A DNA stretch of 64,000 bases from Amoebidium appalachense. Taxonomy: Eukaryota > Ichthyosporea. Below are positions 1-11,817 of this stretch, piece after piece. Numbering within the stretch: the stretch's first letter is position 1; each line of letters begins with the position of its first letter. The DNA is taken from NCBI GenBank assembly GCA_963693365.1, contig CAVNZM010000001.1, positions 6,758,001 through 6,822,000 of the forward strand, written 5' to 3'. The translations under genes were made by a program, and so were the position numbers. The notes under the pieces were generated by a model, which was given only the letters and a program-made list of their open reading frames with translations, searched no databases and had not been told where the DNA came from.

Positions 1-150
1 CGGTACGCATCTGCTGCTGCATTTAGCAAAGGTTCCTCGTCGGGTTGCACCTGTATGTCTGGTGGGTGTGGAGCAGGGGCCCGATCCATTTCTCTTGGTA
101 ACGAATGGACGCTACCTGCCTCAACTACACGGGCCCTTATGTCGGCGGCC

Positions 151-435
151 TTAGATAGAGGGGGCTGTTCGGGTTGTACGTTTACGTTTAGTTCCTGCAA
201 AACAGCTTTGTTTGCCGTCCCAAAACCTGCAAAGTTCGCTAAAGGCTGAACAAATGCAGCATCTTTTTTTTTTGCGCCCAGCTCCCTCCCTAGCTCCGCC
301 TGTTTTATGCCCAGGGCGCTGTGTTGTGCCCTTAGGGCAGCCTGGCTTCATTTTAAACACTTGGGGCCTGGCCCCCTGCCCCCCTAGTGCGACTACGTTA
401 CCGCAAACATTCCCGTATTCCAGTGTGCTCGGCAA
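151..435 (-). other. Possible coding fragment with a GAREGAGRKKK basic motif
   Basis: A 94-residue open frame on the minus strand contains HKTGGAREGAGRKKKR. This basic, Gly-rich motif resembles AT-hook-like or N-terminal segments of some transposon-encoded proteins. I see no other domain, splice context or promoter. It could be one exon of a gene running off the left edge, or chance. Confidence 0.15.
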
Positions 436-1292
436 TGCTGCTCATGGCCTTCCCGGACTGGTTGTGACCAGTAAAGAGCGCGCCAATTCCTGACCGCCGC
501 CTACAGCAGTGTATGATCTGTTATCCATATTCGGCAAAAGGGGTCTTGCCCAACCAATGGCTTGAATCCTTGTAACTTTGCTTTATCCATATAAGGTTAG
601 CTGAACACCCCCCCTCCAATCATACCCCCCCCTTCTCTCTAGTAGTAGCTCCTGGCATGCCGCACCCCCCAACTATCCGTTGTGATTGGTTTCCTTCTAC
701 TGGTGACCGATAGACTGAGTGTTTTCTGTTGGATGCTTGACGCTGGTTCGCATTTTTGTTTGGTGCAGATGTCTAGATGTGAGTGATCATGAGTTCTGAG
801 TGTTAAAATCATGTAATATCCTGCATATCTGCACTCAAATCATAATAATAATGAAGAACTTCGAACCACACAAAGAGATACCGGCGTGGTGCCATACAGC
901 GGTGTGTGTGTGTGTGTGTGTGTGTGCACGTGTATGGTGTACCCAATTGTCTTAACACACCGTTTGGAGTAGTAGGCCGTTTCCGGATCATCTCTTGCCT
1001 TTCTTTCTTTCAGTCTTTTCTTGCAAGCCCTCCATTTCCGCGTACGGTCTTTTTTTTTTCTTTGTCTTTCCTATTATACGTACATGATTGTTTCGCAGTT
1101 TATTATTGATCTTCTCGTGATATTACTGATTACTCGCGAGGGCCCGATGTATTCAATGAATAATAGCTAGCTAGCACTGCCAAATCACATGACTTGGTTG
1201 GGACTCTTGGGCCTGAACTACACGGACGTACTATAGCTATGTTGCATCTTTGATTATAGTGCAGTTGTGTCTGTGAATTCGCACTAATACAC

Positions 1293-1318
1293 GGCCATCT
1301 AGAAACACCTAGATGGCC
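1293..1318. repeat. Short perfect inverted repeat
   Basis: The arms GGCCATCTAG and CTAGATGGCC are separated by six bases and form a compact hairpin. No gene boundary lies next to it, so its role is unknown. Confidence 0.6.
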
Positions 1319-2258
1319 ATGCACTATTATTAGCTAGTGTAGTGATTAGGAGAGCATGCATGACACGGCGCGAGTTTCAAATGCTCCTCGATCAGTCTCT
1401 CAGACTCGCAGGGTTAAAATGATCTGCCTGGCAGTCTCAGGGTGGCCATAGGCGTTAACGTTCCGGGTATTCTGGTGCAACCAATCATCATCTGAACACC
1501 CAGCCAGGGCCGTGCACATGAGTCTCATTTGAGCCTCGTTTCACAGCTGTGTTATTCGAATATTTCTCGGTGCTGCAGGCTCCGTGCTGCGGGTTCGCCC
1601 CTCAACTACTAGTACTCGGAATAAGAGGCGCCTCTTTTTCCGCCGGGCACCGTGATCATGACCGTCTCAGGCCGTGGGTGCACGTGGAGGTGGGAAGGGG
1701 ATGGGGGGGGGGCGGAGGGCTGGGGGATCCGGAGGGGGGGAGGGGGACGCACGTGGACGACCGCAGGCCGTAGTGTACAGTGTAGGGTGCGCAGGCTGGG
1801 TGGCCCCGCATCAGTGATGATCGTCGCCGCTGCCAGATCTAGATACATGTGTGCCTGCCACCGCCCCACGGTACCGGTGTGTGTGTGTTTGGGTTGGGGG
1901 GGGGAGGCACTGCCACCGGGGAGGTGGGGGGGGGGAGGGGGGGGGGGATCCGGAGGGAAGGTCGGGGAGAGGGGGGGCGGGTGGGGGGAGGGGGGGGAGG
2001 GATTTGTCACCGTTCACGCGTGTGCACGTGTGCACGTGTGTGCGTGTACACGTGTGCGTGTGTGCGTTCTTGTGGTTTGGCACCGTGGCCACCGTGGCAC
2101 CGTCACCGACCCAGGGTTCGAAGGACGGTGGAGCCCATTAACGGAAGTCGAAATCCCGGTTCGGAAAACCTCTTCGAAAATCGGAATGCTCCGTCGGAGC
2201 AGGCCCACCAAAAATCGTAATCGTCGCGCATCAGTAAACTTGAGTACTTGTACTTGAG

Positions 2259-2648
2259 TTGGTTAACATTGTGAGAATAATAATCCCAATTAGTAATGCA
2301 ACAAGTGAACGTGGCTTCTCTGGTGTGAATGTCATTAAAACTTCTCTCAATTGCAAAGCACGTATGACAACACATGCAGTGCATAATCAGCTCATGATAG
2401 CCATGAATGGGCCGGAAATAGAGGTAGATGTGAAGCACGTGAAAGCTGAGCTTAAGTTTCAGAAAGAAATGGTTAAGAAATTAGTTAAAGAGGGCAAACT
2501 GAAAGGGTTGACTGTAGAAGGGGCCAAGGAGCAGCTGGAAATGGCCCAGGTGGCCGAGGCAGCAGCCCAAAAGAAGGCTCTGGCAGATTTCCTTGCTTTT
2601 GACTGGAACAGGGTGCACAATGTGTATATTGCCAACCCTTTCAAATAA
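2259..2648 (+). pseudogene. hAT transposase C-terminal (dimerisation domain) relic
   Basis: The frame encodes IPISNATSERGFSGVNVIKT, the hallmark of the hAT-superfamily C-terminal dimerisation region (Pfam Dimer_Tnp_hAT), followed by a Lys/Ala-rich tail ending at TAA. The upstream RNase H-like catalytic core and BED zinc finger are absent: sequence to the left is G-rich repeat with no related frame. The frame opens from a TTG, so it has no proper start. An AATAAA at 2644-2649 overlaps the stop codon. I read this as the 3' remnant of a dead hAT transposon. Domestication of the domain alone is possible but unsupported. Confidence 0.7.
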
Positions 2649-2706
2649 ATTGGATCTCTGACAACACACCAGCACCTAGTAACCGTCAAGTAGTGTCCCT
2701 TGTTTT

Positions 2707-3022
2707 AATTTAAAAATTCTGGGAGAGGGGAGGGGAGGGAGGGGGGGGGGGGGGGGTGAGTTGAGGCAGCGCTAGCAACATGGGAAGCTCAGGCAGAAAT
2801 CGAATGTTTGGGGGGGAGAAGGGGGGGGGGGGGGGGGGAAGAAAATGTTGTGTTTGTGTTTGTGTGTGTGTGAATATTTTCTTTGCAATTGTGTGTGTGT
2901 GTGTGGTGGGTATGTATGTACGGTGTGTGTGTCTGTGTGTATGTGTACAGGTGTGGGTGTGTGTATTTGTGTCAGCGGTAATCGGTGTGTGTGTCTATGT
3001 TGTGTGCATGTGTGCACATGTA

Positions 3023-3064
<42 letters not shown>

Positions 3065-3268
3065 TGTGTGTGTATGTGCATGACATTGTGTTCATGTGTG
3101 TGTGTGTTTTGTGTCAACGGTTATGGTGTGTGTGTATGTATGTACAGTGTGTGTATATATGTGTGTGTGTGTGCAGTGTGGTGTGTATGTATGCAGGGTG
3201 TGTGTGTCTGTGTATGTGTGTGTACATGCCAGTGTACATGTGGGTGTGTGTGTTTGTACCAACGGTTC

Positions 3269-3318
<50 letters not shown>

Positions 3319-3839
3319 CACGGGGTGTGTGTGCGTGCGCCGTGTACATGGTGTGTGTGTGCAGCCTGTGTGTGTGTGTGTGTGTGTGTGCACGTGTGTG
3401 TCAGTGTTTGTGTGTGGGTGGTGGGTGGGTGCATAGCATATGCATGTGATTGTACAGTGTATACAGGGTGGATGCATGTGCACGTTTGTAATACAGTTAT
3501 CATTATCTGAGATAGTATGTGCCTGTGCACGTGTACTGGCCTAGGTCACATGTGCGGTGTCACGGTCATGTGTATGTGGGGTACCGGTGCATGTGTGTCT
3601 TTGAACGGAACACAGTGGTGTACTAAGTGGTGTGCGCACAGTGTGTGTATTGCCTGCCATTTAAGACGCGTGCCACTGATCGTGATACACGTGGCACCTG
3701 CACCTGGTGGCCGTCGACTCTGAGAATCTAGATCTATTCCATGTTTAGGCCTTCCTGGGGGGGAAGGGGAGGGGGGAGGGGGGCGGGGAGTACTAGTAGG
3801 CCTAGGGGGGGGGGGGGGGGGGATCCGCCTGAAAAAAAA

Positions 3840-3870
<31 letters not shown>

Positions 3871-4195
3871 GAGGGCCGGAGCGGCGGTGGGGGAGAAGGA
3901 GGGGCAGCACTGGTGAGGGAACGGTGGGCAGCGGAGGAGGGGCCATGGGGTTCGATTTCTGGGGGGGGGGGAAGTTTTGAAGTGGAGGCCGGCCCATGTA
4001 TACATGCGCAGGCATATGCATTGTAATGTTCATGTGGCCATGCATATGTATGGCTATGATGCATATGTGGTGTCACGGCTGTGTGTGTGTAAATGTGTGT
4101 GTGTGTGTCTGTGTGTCTGTGTGTGTGCGCGCACGAGTGGGTGTGTGCATAAATGTGTTTGGTGTGACAACATGTACATGTGCTAGGCTGGCGCT
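2707..4195. repeat. Poly-G and (TG)n simple-repeat domain
   Basis: Interrupted (TG)n covers about 2845-3470 and 4080-4175. Poly-G runs lie at 2740-2756, 2820-2838 and 3805-3870. Several apparent frames of 60-220 aa are Cys/Val or His/Thr repeats and are not genes. Confidence 0.9.
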
Positions 4196-4324
4196 CTAGT
4201 CAGGGTCTGCCATTGAACATTCTACAGGGACAGGGAGAGACGTACGTACGTGTGCAGCTTGTGTGGGTGGTGTATGCCCCGTGTATGATGAGACCTGCGA
4301 AGTCATGAGAAGCTTCTCCCCGGG

Positions 4325-4402
4325 GCCGGGGGGGGGGGGGGGGGGGGGAGGGGGAGGGGGGGGGGGGGGAGAGGGGGGGGGGGGGGGGGGGGGGGGAGGG
4401 GG
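4325..4402. repeat. Poly-G tract
   Basis: Almost uninterrupted guanine with a few adenines over about 75 bases. It has strong G-quadruplex potential and no coding content. Confidence 0.9.
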
Positions 4403-4530
4403 CTCTCGGGCGCTCCGATTCGGCCGGGACGATTTTTCGGAACTGTGTTTTCAAATATCGGAAATTCAGATTTTTTTTCGTAACGTCGAACCCTGCACCG
4501 ACCAAGTCCCAAATTTGGACTGCAGACGTT

Positions 4531-4650
4531 GCTGATTGGCCATGAACCTTTAGCCTACGAATTCCGATTGGCTTACAGCAACTACCCAATCGGAGTTTCC
4601 TAATTTGCAACATTACCATTTTGATTGGTGAGTCGTTCTTGTCCAATCAA
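4531..4650. promoter_or_regulatory. Cluster of five CCAAT boxes
   Basis: CCAAT or its complement ATTGG occurs at about 4535, 4567, 4586, 4624 and 4642, mostly 18-37 bases apart and in both orientations. The spacing is like NF-Y-type promoter clusters. The nearest downstream start is the permease at 5514, nearly 900 bases away, so the target gene is uncertain. Confidence 0.35.
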
Positions 4651-5393
4651 CGAGCAATTTCTTACGGTTGAATCCCCCAAGACCTGTCTATTCGTGCCCA
4701 GATCTTCGAACTTCCGAAGTGGGCCAGACTCAAATAGCTCATTTTCCACTACAGTATTTTTCGTTTGTTTCCTTAATAACACGTATAAACGTATGTAAAT
4801 TTATATCGGAAAACTGGCACTAAAAATCTGGTTGAACGACCATGTTTATGTGTTGCTAGAGATACTACTATGCAACGGTGGGATGTATGGTTTGGGGGGG
4901 CCGGCGTATGCGTCCGTCATGCCGCGGCCCGCGCGCATGGACTGAAGTGTACTCTTATACCGTTTAATATGATTTGTACCTACAAAAGATACATAACCTT
5001 CATGAAAAACTCCGTAGTGAGCGCTAGTATTAGCCATATGAACTGACTGTCGCACAACGTATGGGCCATGTACATGCATATACATAGTATGTAGCTATAG
5101 CGGCCCCGGCGCGACTGCGCGCGCAGGTCGACTCGAATTCAGTCACGAGTCGGCCAAGCAATGAGACCTGTAGGACCGAAACAAAGAAAAGTTGTTTTGC
5201 TTTTATATCCTTATAGTTTTGCAATGTGGAATACACATAACCAATAATTTTTCGTATTTTTACATATGCATAGGGCCTAGGAGGATGCGCAGGCTCATAG
5301 CTTCAAGGAATATAATTGGCGCTAAATCATGCACAGCTCTGCCATGGAGGATTTTGTGGCCGCTTATGGCTAATCGGAAGTCTAGACGGAAGG

Positions 5394-5429
5394 TATAAAA
5401 TATAGCCGCGGCTCAAAAGCCTTCAGTTC
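5394..5429 (+). promoter_or_regulatory. TATA box and initiator of the amino-acid permease gene
   Basis: TATAAAA lies at 5394-5400. TCAGTTC at 5423-5429 matches the initiator consensus YYANWYY, with its A at 5425, 31 bases from the first T of the TATA box. This gives an 89-base 5' leader before the ATG at 5514. Confidence 0.75.
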
Positions 5430-5513
5430 GCTTCTGCGTCGCAATCGGTACATCTGCAGACTACCCTTCCTCCCCCTCATCTGCAACCCATCGCAGTGTA
5501 GCTGTCAACCAAG

Positions 5514-7145
5514 ATGGCCGACCAGAAGAAGTGGGATGGAGCGCCCGGCGTGGATGCCGGTGTCACGGACATTGACTACAACAACAATTCCTCGAACGTC
5601 CCGGTGGGGTCCTCCCAGCCGGTCATAAGCAAGTGGCAGCAGCTGTGGTGCACAAAGAACTTTGCCGGCCTCGTGGCCGAGTCGCAGGCCGACAGCGGCC
5701 TCAAGCGCGTGCTGAGCGGGCTCGACCTGATGCTCATCGGCATTGGCGCCATCATCGGCACGGGCATCTTCGTGCTGGCCGGTGTGGCTGCCGGCAAGTA
5801 TGCTGGGCCGGCCGTGGTGATTTCCTTCCTTATCGGCGGCATTGCCTCTGCCCTGGCCGGTCTGTGCTACACCGAAATGGCCACCATGATCCCCGTCTCC
5901 GGCAGCGCCTACACCTTTGCCTACGCCACCCTGGGCGAGCTGGTGGCTTGGGTCATTGGCTGGACGCTTCTTCTCGAGTACATGATTGGCTCTGCGGCCG
6001 TGGCTGTGGGCTGGTCGGCCTACTTCTCCAAGTTCTTCAAGGCCGCATTTGGCGTGACCTTTGACCACCGCTTCTGCTCCGCGCCCATCACGTGGGACGC
6101 CAAGACGAGCTCGTTTGTGACCACGGGCAACTACGTGGATCTGCCGGCAGCGATGATCTGCACGATTGTGACGATTGTGCTGGTGGTGGGCATCAAGGAG
6201 TCTGCGTGGATGAACCACATCATCGTGGCCATCAAGGGCTCGGCCGTGCTCACGGTCATCATCTGGGGCTTCACCAAGATCGACCCCGACAACTACACGC
6301 CCTTCATGCCCCCCAATGAGGGCGGTGACGTGTATGGCTTTGCCGGTGTGATGCGTGCGGCTGTGGTTGTGTTCTTTGCCTACATCGGCTTTGATGCCGT
6401 CACGTGCATGGCGCAGGAGGCCAAGGTGCCCCAGCGGGACCTCCCCATCGGTGTGCTCGGGTCGCTGGGCGTCTGCACGGTGCTGTACATCCTCATGTCC
6501 ACCGTGCTTGTGGGGGTGATCAGCTACACCGAGTTTGCCAAGTCTGCATCCCCCATGGCCCTTGTTGCCGACGCCATTGGCGGCAAGGGGCTTGTGATCT
6601 ACGTCACGCTGGCGGCCATGTGTGGTCTGACGTCCGTGCTGCTGGTCATGCAGATGGGCCAGCCCCGCATCTTCTACTCCATGGCCAAGGACGGCCTGCT
6701 GCCCGAGGTCTGCGCCAAGATCCACCCGCGCTTCGGCACGCCCCACGTCACCACCATCATAAGCGGTGTATTCATTGCCGTTGCCAGCGCCGTGCTGCCC
6801 ATCGACGTGCTTGCGGACATGTCGTCCATCGGCACGCTGTTTGCTTTTGTGCTCGTGTCCCTCGGCGTCATTGTTCTGCGCTTCACCCAGCCCGATGCCC
6901 AGCGGCTGTTCCGGGTGTTTGGCAACATCCCAATCAACCGCAACGGCGTGCGCTACGAGTTCCCCATTGTGCCCGTGCTGTCCATGGCCATGTGCATCTG
7001 GCTGATGTCGTCGACCGGCGTGGAGACCCTCTACCGGTTCCTCGTGTGGCTGGCCGTCGGCCTGATTGTCTACGCATCCTACGGCCTGTGGCACAGCAAG
7101 ATGCGCTACGGCATCACCGAGATCACAAGGGAGCTGGCCCACTGA
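5514..7145 (+). CDS. Cationic amino-acid permease (APC superfamily, CAT type), intact
   Basis: Intronless gene for a 543-residue polytopic transporter, probably taking up cationic or other amino acids at the plasma or vacuolar membrane. A hydrophilic N-terminus of about 65 residues precedes TM1, which carries the substrate-site motif IIGTGIF (residues 80-86). CYTEMATMIPVSGSAY (about 118-133) and FAYIGFDAVTCMAQEAKVPQ (mid-protein) are the conserved CAT blocks. The C-terminus matches the short AA_permease_C region and ends without the long tail of animal CATs (about 620-650 aa), so it resembles the YfnA-like subgroup. The ATG has a strong context (AAGATGG) and follows a TATA/Inr promoter. Codons are GC-rich at third positions, which creates a full-length antisense open frame. 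Substrate specificity cannot be read from sequence alone. Related 3' copies lie at 14.4 kb and 40.7-42.2 kb. Confidence 0.93.
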   Translation: MADQKKWDGAPGVDAGVTDIDYNNNSSNVPVGSSQPVISKWQQLWCTKNFAGLVAESQADSGLKRVLSGLDLMLIGIGAIIGTGIFVLAGVAAGKYAGPAVVISFLIGGIASALAGLCYTEMATMIPVSGSAYTFAYATLGELVAWVIGWTLLLEYMIGSAAVAVGWSAYFSKFFKAAFGVTFDHRFCSAPITWDAKTSSFVTTGNYVDLPAAMICTIVTIVLVVGIKESAWMNHIIVAIKGSAVLTVIIWGFTKIDPDNYTPFMPPNEGGDVYGFAGVMRAAVVVFFAYIGFDAVTCMAQEAKVPQRDLPIGVLGSLGVCTVLYILMSTVLVGVISYTEFAKSASPMALVADAIGGKGLVIYVTLAAMCGLTSVLLVMQMGQPRIFYSMAKDGLLPEVCAKIHPRFGTPHVTTIISGVFIAVASAVLPIDVLADMSSIGTLFAFVLVSLGVIVLRFTQPDAQRLFRVFGNIPINRNGVRYEFPIVPVLSMAMCIWLMSSTGVETLYRFLVWLAVGLIVYASYGLWHSKMRYGITEITRELAH

Positions 7146-7326
7146 ACGCGCAAACCTGCTTTTTTTTAACTAACAAACAATAGCCCTGATATATGTATAT
7201 GTATATGTAAACAGTACGGTAGTTGCGATCTATAGCATGTATGTTCAGCGAATGACCAACTCATAACGTGTAGTGCCAAGGCAGCACATATTCACATTAT
7301 AGGACGATGTAAAAAATCGATGGTGT

Positions 7327-7332
7327 AATAAA
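7327..7332 (+). terminator. Poly(A) signal of the permease gene
   Basis: A canonical AATAAA lies 182 bases after the stop codon, followed by a TG/T-rich segment typical of a downstream element. The same signal is conserved in the pseudogene copy and the 14.4-kb relic. Confidence 0.75.
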
Positions 7333-7388
7333 TCTCTATGTCCAACGACGTGGTGTTCTTTTTTTGCGTTCCAGTGTCTGCACGGGAG

Positions 7389-7442
7389 GGGGGGATGATC
7401 TCACCATCTTACATGCCAAGTAGATGGTGAGATCATCCCCCC
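7389..7442. repeat. Perfect 21-bp inverted repeat behind the permease gene
   Basis: The arms 7389-7409 and 7422-7442 are exact reverse complements with a 12-base loop. The related copy at 40.7 kb has only one arm, joined directly to the flank, so the other arm was added in this copy, probably by fold-back synthesis. Confidence 0.85.
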
Positions 7443-7462
7443 TTCCCCCCCTAAACCACCCC

Positions 7463-7490
7463 CTGCCCCCCCCCCCCCCCCCCCCTCCCT
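7463..7490. repeat. Poly-C tract
   Basis: A near-pure cytosine run with a few T interruptions. No gene. Confidence 0.85.
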
Positions 7491-7574
7491 TTTGTTTGTC
7501 GGTATTTTTCTTTCTTTTAGGCCCGAGAACGAAATTCACTGCAAACAGCTTTATGACGGTGCACCTTCTACGCA

Positions 7575-7951
7575 CGTGCACACACACACACACACACAAA
7601 TGCACCGGCACACAAACACATGACTGTCACACGTACTCAGCATCAACGTGTACACACCACACACACAGGGACGGACACATGCACGCTGAACATACACGCA
7701 CACACACACACATAGTTGAACGCACGCAGACACACGGCGACACATATACACATACACACATGTACAACTGGCACACACACATGTTAACACGTACACATAC
7801 ACACACACACACCACATAACTCGAACACACACCGTGACGAACACATAGGCACCCATGCAAACGGAAACACAGCACCACACACACACACATATGCAGACAT
7901 ATGAATACATGCACACCGCCACACACACATACACTCACACAGACACACACA

Positions 7952-7986
<35 letters not shown>

Positions 7987-8106
7987 GGGCACACATACGG
8001 GCAACTTGATGCACACATGCACACATGCACACACACAGGCGTACAAACATGCATCATATCAAACACATGCTTGCGCACATACGAACATGCAAACCACCAC
8101 ACACAC

Positions 8107-8167
<61 letters not shown>

Positions 8168-8243
8168 ACAACTTGATGCACACATACAGGCATACAAACA
8201 TGCATCATATCGAACACATGCATGCACACCACCACCACCACCA

Positions 8244-8285
<42 letters not shown>
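7575..8285. repeat. Interrupted (CA)n microsatellite field
   Basis: Long CA arrays (purest at 7960-7987, 8109-8165 and 8247-8285) alternate with unique spacers such as ACTTGATGCACACAT. All open frames in it are Thr/His or Val/Cys repeats. Confidence 0.92.
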
Positions 8286-8287
<2 letters not shown>

Positions 8288-8289
8288 CG

Positions 8290-9981
8290 TGATACAAAGA
8301 TGGAACAAATCAAACACATGCATACGCACATACGAACAGACATGCATCACCCCCAAAGCACACATACACCTACTCTTGAGAGGTGAAACGCAAAATATTT
8401 TACCTCAGATTACATGTACAGTTCGAGTGCTAGAAGTAGGCGAGCGAATATTGGTGGCCAATCACACGGGAAAATAGAGAAGAGGTGTTGAGAGGACGGG
8501 GAGAGAGAGATTCAACAATCTTTTACCACATTGTACAGAAACAATATGATCCATAATCACCCTGTGGAGTGGATGAATATATCTTAGCTGGTTAGCAGGA
8601 ATATACCTTAGCTAGTTAGCATGAATAAATCCGAGTAAGCTGTTTGGTATGCGGACTGGTGTATGTGTGTGCCACGTGCCATGTCACTGAAATGAGGGGT
8701 CTCGGGTATTCGAAAAAGAATTCTATTTGAATCAAAGCCAGTGCTTTATGCAGTTAGGTAGTACCTGTTAGTTGGCTGTAGGAAGCATATGGTTTCGGTT
8801 TCACGGATTCCTACGGTTCTGGCAAACCAGGGTTGAAGAGTTCCATTATTAGTATTTGTTTTGTTTCTAGTTTTTTTTTTGTCCCCCCCCCCCCCCCCCC
8901 CCCCCTTTTTTTTTTTTTTTTCTTTTTCGTTTTCTTTTTTTTTTTTTTTTGAGGGGGGGTGCCGAGGGGGGGGGGGGGGGGGGGGGGGAATGGTGGGTGG
9001 GCATGCGAAAACACATTCCCAACATGGATTAGTGGGGAGAGCGGTGGTTGTGGTCCCTTCCGGCATGATAGATTTTGGCAACGCGGGTAAAGGTGGGTGG
9101 AACAGGGGTAGTTGACCATTAACGGTTTTGCGATAACAGGTGAATTGGGGGTAACCTCTTTAACGATAAGACTCTTGGGCTGTATGGTTGTAAAAGTGCA
9201 ACTCCTCCCCGCTTCCCCCCCCCTCCCCTCCCCCCCCTCCTTCGTCCCTTTCGTCAGGGGAAACAAAAACGGGCAGGGGGGGAGGGGGAGGGGGGGGATA
9301 TACACTTGATACGTACCTCAACGGGGCCGTAGTGCTGAGGGTGCGCAGAATTTAGAAATGACGGTCACCTGGTAGATGGTTGAACTTAAGTGTATAGTTT
9401 TAGCCCTGGCTTGTTTTCTATTGTCTTTCCTTCTTCTTGTGCTGTGTGTGCCGCTGTCAGTTTGTGTTCGTTCTTTGTTTTAATGGAGCTGATCGTTTTG
9501 CACGGTTTCAAAGCGACGCAGGACCCACACACACAAACTTGCACGTGCAGCGCACGCACACACGCACACACACACACACAAACACAAACACACCGCATAC
9601 CGACACACACACCACACATGCACATCCAAAAACACCATATACACACATCTATATATACAAATACACAGACGCAGGCGATAATATTACACAGTACGTCTGC
9701 ACACCGTCTAGATGTATGTGTGCACATGCACCATTCTGATGCACACTACATTAGGATGTATGCACACACGTTGAAGAGGAGGTTTACACTGTTTACTCGA
9801 GATACGCCCGGGACAAGTCTTACGCGCGCGCGTGTGTGTGTGTGTGTGGGTGGGGTTGATGCGTATATTCCCGCAGTTTTTACAAGGTAGCGGATATCGG
9901 GTGTTGTTTCATGATATCAAACTATGCTAATACTATCCAAATCAATACATGGTTACTGGCTTGGTTAACAGCAATATAGGT

Positions 9982-10015
<34 letters not shown>

Positions 10016-10105
10016 CTTTTTATTTTTTTTGGCCTGAATTCGGAGGTGGGGGGCTTGAAAGGGGGGTTGGGGGGGGGGGGGGGGGGGGGGGCTGGGACAC
10101 TCGAT
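8290..10105. other. Non-coding stretch with homopolymer blocks
   Basis: No gene is recognisable. It contains adjacent poly-C, poly-T and poly-G blocks at 8882-8990, a C/G-rich patch at 9210-9298, a CA-rich segment at 9525-9690 and poly-C/poly-G blocks at 9984-10091. Confidence 0.6.
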
Positions 10106-10111
10106 ATCAGT

Positions 10112-10256
10112 TAGTGTGTGTGTGTGTGTGTGTCTGCGCGCGCGTGCGCGTGTGTGTGTGGGTGGGTGGGTGGGTGGGTGGGTGGGTGTGTGGGTGTGTG
10201 TGTGTGTGTGGGTGTGTATGTGTGTGTGTCGGCGTGTATGTGTGTGTGTGTGTGTC

Positions 10257-10316
<60 letters not shown>

Positions 10317-10352
10317 GTGTGTGTGTGTATACATGTGTGTCGGCGTGTGTAT

Positions 10353-10433
<81 letters not shown>

Positions 10434-10550
10434 TGCGCACGCGCATGGGCATGTGTGTGTGTGTGTGTGTGTATGTGTGTGTGTGTGTGTGTGTGTTTGT
10501 GTGCACATGCGCACGCACATGCGCATGTGTGTATGTGCGTTTGTGTGTGT
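10112..10550. repeat. (TG)n microsatellite with (GGGT)n block
   Basis: Nearly continuous TG over about 440 bases, with a GGTG/GGGT tetranucleotide block at 10158-10190 that could form G-quadruplexes. Confidence 0.93.
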
Positions 10551-10779
10551 TAGAATATCTTGGTTGTTTGTTTCCCAAGCCAACCAAGTTGGCGGCACTT
10601 AATAAACAGAGTGTCAAAGTGTGAACGTTCAGAATGAAGGCTAATATTAATACGTTTGTTCATATGCATGCACACAAAAGATATATGCATTGCACAGTCA
10701 CACGTAGGCTTTAGATTAAAGAAAATGTACTCATACACAGTCTTAGACTCTAAGGCAGTACAACAACACATGATCTAAC

Positions 10780-11815
10780 CTCTCCTACTCCCCCCCCCCC
10801 CCCCCCCCTGTCACCCTCCCCCTTCTCCCCCTCTCCCCCCGGTATAAAGCCCCGTCCTCCACCCACCTTTCCCCCCCTCTTCCCCCCCCCCCCCCCCCCT
10901 CCCCTCCCCCGTCCCCCTCCCCCTCCCTCCTTCTTTGGCGCTCGCCCAGAAATGGAAGAATGTTGCCAAGTGATTCTAATATTAGATCTTCTATTGATCA
11001 TATTAGAAAATGGCTCACATTATAGTGCCCTTTACGACAACGCCACAGTAACACTAGCGTCGGCCCTGGAGAAGATGATTCATATACACAATGAACCTGC
11101 ATTGAATAGCCATGCAATTTAGACTCCCCCCCCCTCCCCCTCCCCCCTCTCCCTCCCCCCCACCCACCTATGGGTTTGTTCCTCAGATTCATTGGAGGTA
11201 TGTAGGATGGGATGTTCTGTAAGCCAATGGAACGCAGCACGACATTGCCTAACCCGAAAACGGGGGCAAAAGGGGAGGTGACACGGGGATTTGAACATAA
11301 GCGTTACACATTGAGCAACTTCTGTTTTATAATGCACCGTGGATAGTACATACTGGCGGCACATGCACACATAATAGCGTATGTATGCACCCAGCCTAGT
11401 ATGTAGATAGCAAGTGGCATCATCCACACTATAACAATGTGGTAGAAACAAAGCATGTCTTTAGACTGCTTTTGCTCAAGTTTGCTTGCCAGGGTTGGGG
11501 GGGGGGGGGGGGGGGGGGGAGGGGAGGGGGGGGGGAGGGGAGGGGGGGGGGAGGGGGGGGGGAGGGGGGGGGGGGGGGATAACATTGAATTATAGTACAA
11601 AACTGAATAAAAATGGGTAATATACCACTAATAATTAGGCTCCGTATGATGAATAAGTACCTATGATAGGGTCTATTATGCATCTGCTTGCTAAGCTGAA
11701 GCCTACAGCATACAAGGCCTCAGTCAGCCAATAAGAATTTGTCTTGTCAGTCTTATTGGCCGGAAATAAACCTCTTGCTGTCTGGGAGGGCTCAACCACA
11801 TGGGCAGAGTCAACC
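10780..11815. other. Non-coding stretch with C- and G-rich tracts
   Basis: Poly-C-rich at 10790-10932 and 11125-11166, poly-G-rich at 11497-11578. No gene is recognised between or around them. Confidence 0.6.
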
Positions 11816-11817
11816 TG

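Larger units (their letters stand above)
1..2258. other. Non-coding stretch with no recognised gene
   Basis: I see no convincing gene here. The stretch holds ordinary sequence, a short (TG)n run at 903-926 and a G-rich/TG-rich block at about 1690-2070. Long open frames in the G-rich block arise from repeat composition and encode only Gly, Pro, Arg, Cys and Val runs. Confidence 0.5.

Noticed and set aside
903-926. Possible telomeric repeats among the TG/GGGT tracts
   Set aside because: No regular TTAGGG-like unit; these are interrupted dinucleotide and mononucleotide runs inside a gene-bearing region.
1652-2257. A 201-residue frame rich in Gly/Arg/Cys
   Set aside because: It is produced entirely by G-runs and (TG)n; there are no conserved blocks or promoter.
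5505-7142. A 545-residue open frame antisense to the CAT gene
   Set aside because: It is the mirror of a GC3-rich coding sequence, has His/Gly-biased composition and no domain. The same antisense frame appears in the pseudogene at 41-42 kb.
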